A stretch of 64,000 nt of DNA from Silene latifolia. Lineage: Eukaryota > Streptophyta > Magnoliopsida > Caryophyllales > Caryophyllaceae. Positions 62,268 to 64,000 of this stretch are shown here, piece by piece; the stretch's first letter is position 1, and every line of letters begins with the position of its first letter. The stretch is from positions 2,678,658 to 2,742,657 of the forward strand of contig NC_133538.1 in assembly GCF_048544455.1 (NCBI RefSeq). Direction: 5' to 3'. The notes beneath the pieces were generated by a model. That model had not been told where the DNA came from. It saw only the letters and a list, made by a program, of their open reading frames with translations, and did no database searches. Made by a program: the position numbers and the translations under genes.

Positions 62268-64000
62268 TTTTATCTACTTGGAATATTCGTGGGTTCAATA
62301 AAATGACAAAGCATTTAGAGGTGTTCAAGTTTCTGAAAAACACAAAAATAGATGTCCTTGGGTTGCTTGAAACTAGGGTTAAGCATAATAAGTCTACCAG
62401 GATCTTGCATAATAAATTTGGTGGTTATCATCACTACTGTAACTACAGTTGTCATCACAATGGTAGGATATGGATTCTTTGCAAACCTTCCACTGTGAAT
62501 TTGTCTATTATCCAGGTTGAGTCACAGGTTGTGCATTGCTTTGTCCATTATTTGGTTTCTGGAAGGAAATTGCACTTGTCTGTGGTCTATGGTAGTAATA
62601 GTGCTGTCCATAGGAGGAAACTTTGGGATTCTATGGTTAAGCATGCTGCTACTGTAGGGGCTTGGGTCTCCATGGGGGATTTCAATATCATTAGAGATGC
62701 TCAGGAGAAAATTAGCAACACTCCACCTGACTTGAATGACATTACTGAGTTTAATTCTTGTCTTGAGAGGTGTGGTCTTGATGATTTGCCTGGTAATGGA
62801 TGTGAGTTCACCTGGTTTAATAAGCATGAGTTGCCTACTAGAGTTTACTCTAAGATTGATAGAGTCCTCACAAATGCTGACTGGCTTCTATCCTTCACCC
62901 AGACCTATGCTAGTTTCCCTGCTCCCACTGTTTCTGATCACAGTCCTGCCTTATTGTATTTCCCTGGGGATCCTCCTCCTAAAAAGCAGTTTAAGTTCCT
63001 TAACTGCTGGATTGATCACCCTGACTATAAAAATAGGGTCTCTGTTGCTTGGTCTCAAAAGGTGGTTGGGAATTCAATGCATAGGCTAATGGCTAAACTC
63101 AAGAATGTTAAGAATGCTTTAAGGGATTTGCACTTTGCTCACTTTTCTGGTATTGAACAAAGGTTGGAGGAGAAGAGATCTGAACTTAGTGGTTGTTTTG
63201 ATGAATTGAGAAAGGATCCACTTTCTGAGATTCTTATTAATAGAGAAAAGTGTGTTTCTAAGGAGTTTTGGAGTCTCAAGGAAGCTGAAGCCCAGATTCT
63301 TATGCAGAGGGCTAAGCTGCATGATATCAAATACAATGATGTTGGTTCTTCCTATTTCTTTACTAAAATCAAGGAAAGACAACAGAGTCAATTCATTCAT
63401 GAGATTCAAGATACTCTTGGGAATACTTATAGTGGATTGCAGCCTGTGGGAGATGCCTTTGTTGACTACTACAAGCAATTGTTAGGCACTGATGCTCCTG
63501 TACTTGACCTGGATCCTGTTATTATTGCTAATGGCCCTTGCTTGGATTCCACTGATCAAGCTGTTCTTATGGCTCCTGTCACCAGGACTGAAATTAAACT
63601 TGCACTTTTTTCAATTAAGTCCAATAAGAGCCCTGGCATTGATGGGTTTTCTGCTGGGTTCTTCAAGTCTGTATGGGACATTATTGAGGATAATTTTTGT
63701 GTAGCTGTGGAAGACTTCTTCAGGACTGGGTTTATGCCTAAGCAGGCAAATGTCACTGTCATTTCTTTAATTCCTAAGAAGAAGTATGTCCAAACAGTGA
63801 AGGATTTTCGCCCTATCTCTTGTTGCTCCATTATTTACAAGACTATAAGTAAGATTGTGACTAAAAGATTGCAGACTGTCATGGCTAAGCTGGTGGGCAT
63901 TGAACAAGATGCTTTTGTTCCTGGAAGAAGTTTACATGAGAATGTTATGCTCACACAAAGCCTGATTAAAGGCTATTCCAGGAAGAATCTAACACCTAGA
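62264..64000 (+). CDS. LINE ORF2 (endonuclease and reverse transcriptase), open to the window edge, copy 2
   Basis: From the ATG at 62264 (inside ATGA with the ORF1 stop) I find no stop in 579 codons up to base 64000. The endonuclease domain holds STWNIRG, LLETRVK, SMGDFNIIRD and VSDHSPALLYF. The reverse transcriptase begins with SNKSPGIDGFSAGFF and DFRPISCC and is cut by the window before the catalytic FADD box. In the homologous copy 1 the frame change lies beyond the part seen here, so whether copy 2 is intact cannot be decided. It differs from copy 1 by scattered substitutions (for example EQDAFVPG against EQAAFVPG). This is the best candidate for an active gene in the window. Confidence 0.88.
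   Translation, partial: MILSTWNIRGFNKMTKHLEVFKFLKNTKIDVLGLLETRVKHNKSTRILHNKFGGYHHYCNYSCHHNGRIWILCKPSTVNLSIIQVESQVVHCFVHYLVSGRKLHLSVVYGSNSAVHRRKLWDSMVKHAATVGAWVSMGDFNIIRDAQEKISNTPPDLNDITEFNSCLERCGLDDLPGNGCEFTWFNKHELPTRVYSKIDRVLTNADWLLSFTQTYASFPAPTVSDHSPALLYFPGDPPPKKQFKFLNCWIDHPDYKNRVSVAWSQKVVGNSMHRLMAKLKNVKNALRDLHFAHFSGIEQRLEEKRSELSGCFDELRKDPLSEILINREKCVSKEFWSLKEAEAQILMQRAKLHDIKYNDVGSSYFFTKIKERQQSQFIHEIQDTLGNTYSGLQPVGDAFVDYYKQLLGTDAPVLDLDPVIIANGPCLDSTDQAVLMAPVTRTEIKLALFSIKSNKSPGIDGFSAGFFKSVWDIIEDNFCVAVEDFFRTGFMPKQANVTVISLIPKKKYVQTVKDFRPISCCSIIYKTISKIVTKRLQTVMAKLVGIEQDAFVPGRSLHENVMLTQSLIKGYSRKNLTPR

Larger units (their letters stand above)
60577..64000 (+). mobile_element. L1-type LINE, copy 2 (runs off the window)
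   Basis: Same family, same orientation and same 5' start as copy 1, about 95% identical by eye. ORF1 is broken; ORF2 is open to the window edge. It is placed head-to-tail with copy 1, separated only by a 330-bp TAA/CAA array. Confidence 0.93.

Overview
This is a eukaryotic, plant nuclear window built almost entirely of nested transposable elements and microsatellites. The evidence is Ty1/copia and Ty3/gypsy LTR elements with tRNA-Met or tRNA-Asp type primer sites, a CACTA element, a Helitron-like end, MITEs, L1-type LINEs with a DUF4283-like ORF1, and one intron-containing fragment of a plant cytosolic enolase gene. There is no operon, Shine-Dalgarno signal or other prokaryotic feature. Large TAA/CAA arrays and arrays of the palindrome TCGATCGA would fit a large, repeat-rich Caryophyllales genome (Silene-like), but that is an inference of low confidence.

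Layout. 1-502: minus-strand enolase fragment with three recognisable exons and its central exons missing. 1345-10024: complete minus-strand Ty1/copia element (two 1309-bp LTRs, 5-bp TSD TTATA) with a broken coding region. 10025-13070: unclear flank, a possible CACTA end, then two gypsy LTR remnants arranged head to head, one carrying a hAT-type MITE. 13074-29070: (CT)n/(AT)n arrays enclosing a fold-back MITE and a large degenerate inverted-repeat element (13493-28857). That element contains a CACTA transposon (14297-16789, with a Stowaway MITE and a 5S rRNA fragment), a TATAACTTTAGTCC minisatellite, and a 9.9-kb Athila-like LTR element without visible pol (18623-28484). The Athila-like element is itself split by a copia-type solo LTR (22907-23877).

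29066-32002: Helitron-like segment with a MITE inside, then a TIR element. 32195-35400: decayed, 5'-truncated L1 LINE. 35500-43090: gypsy remnants and a decayed chromodomain-type (Tekay-like) gypsy element split by a solo LTR (38200-39547, TSD GATAC). 43087-55040: a patchwork of (TAA)n/(CAA)n arrays, three copies of a ~760-bp TIR element and three copies of a ~250-bp retroposon 3' end. The first TIR copy carries a 6-kb LTR element without visible pol (44378-50414, TSD GTAGT). 55050-60245: a full-length L1 LINE with ORF1 and a frameshifted ORF2. 60577-64000: a second LINE of the same family in the same direction, cut by the window end.

How the parts work together. No intact cellular gene was found. 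The LINEs carry ORF1 (RNA-binding) and ORF2 (endonuclease plus reverse transcriptase); copy 2 ORF2 is open to the window edge. The two pol-less LTR elements share gag-like peptides, polypurine-tract type and a design in which a family-specific palindromic motif is arrayed in both LTR and interior; they would have to be mobilised by proteins from elsewhere. The points most worth following are the microsatellite-anchored LINE/TIR array and the paired motif arrays of the pol-less elements.
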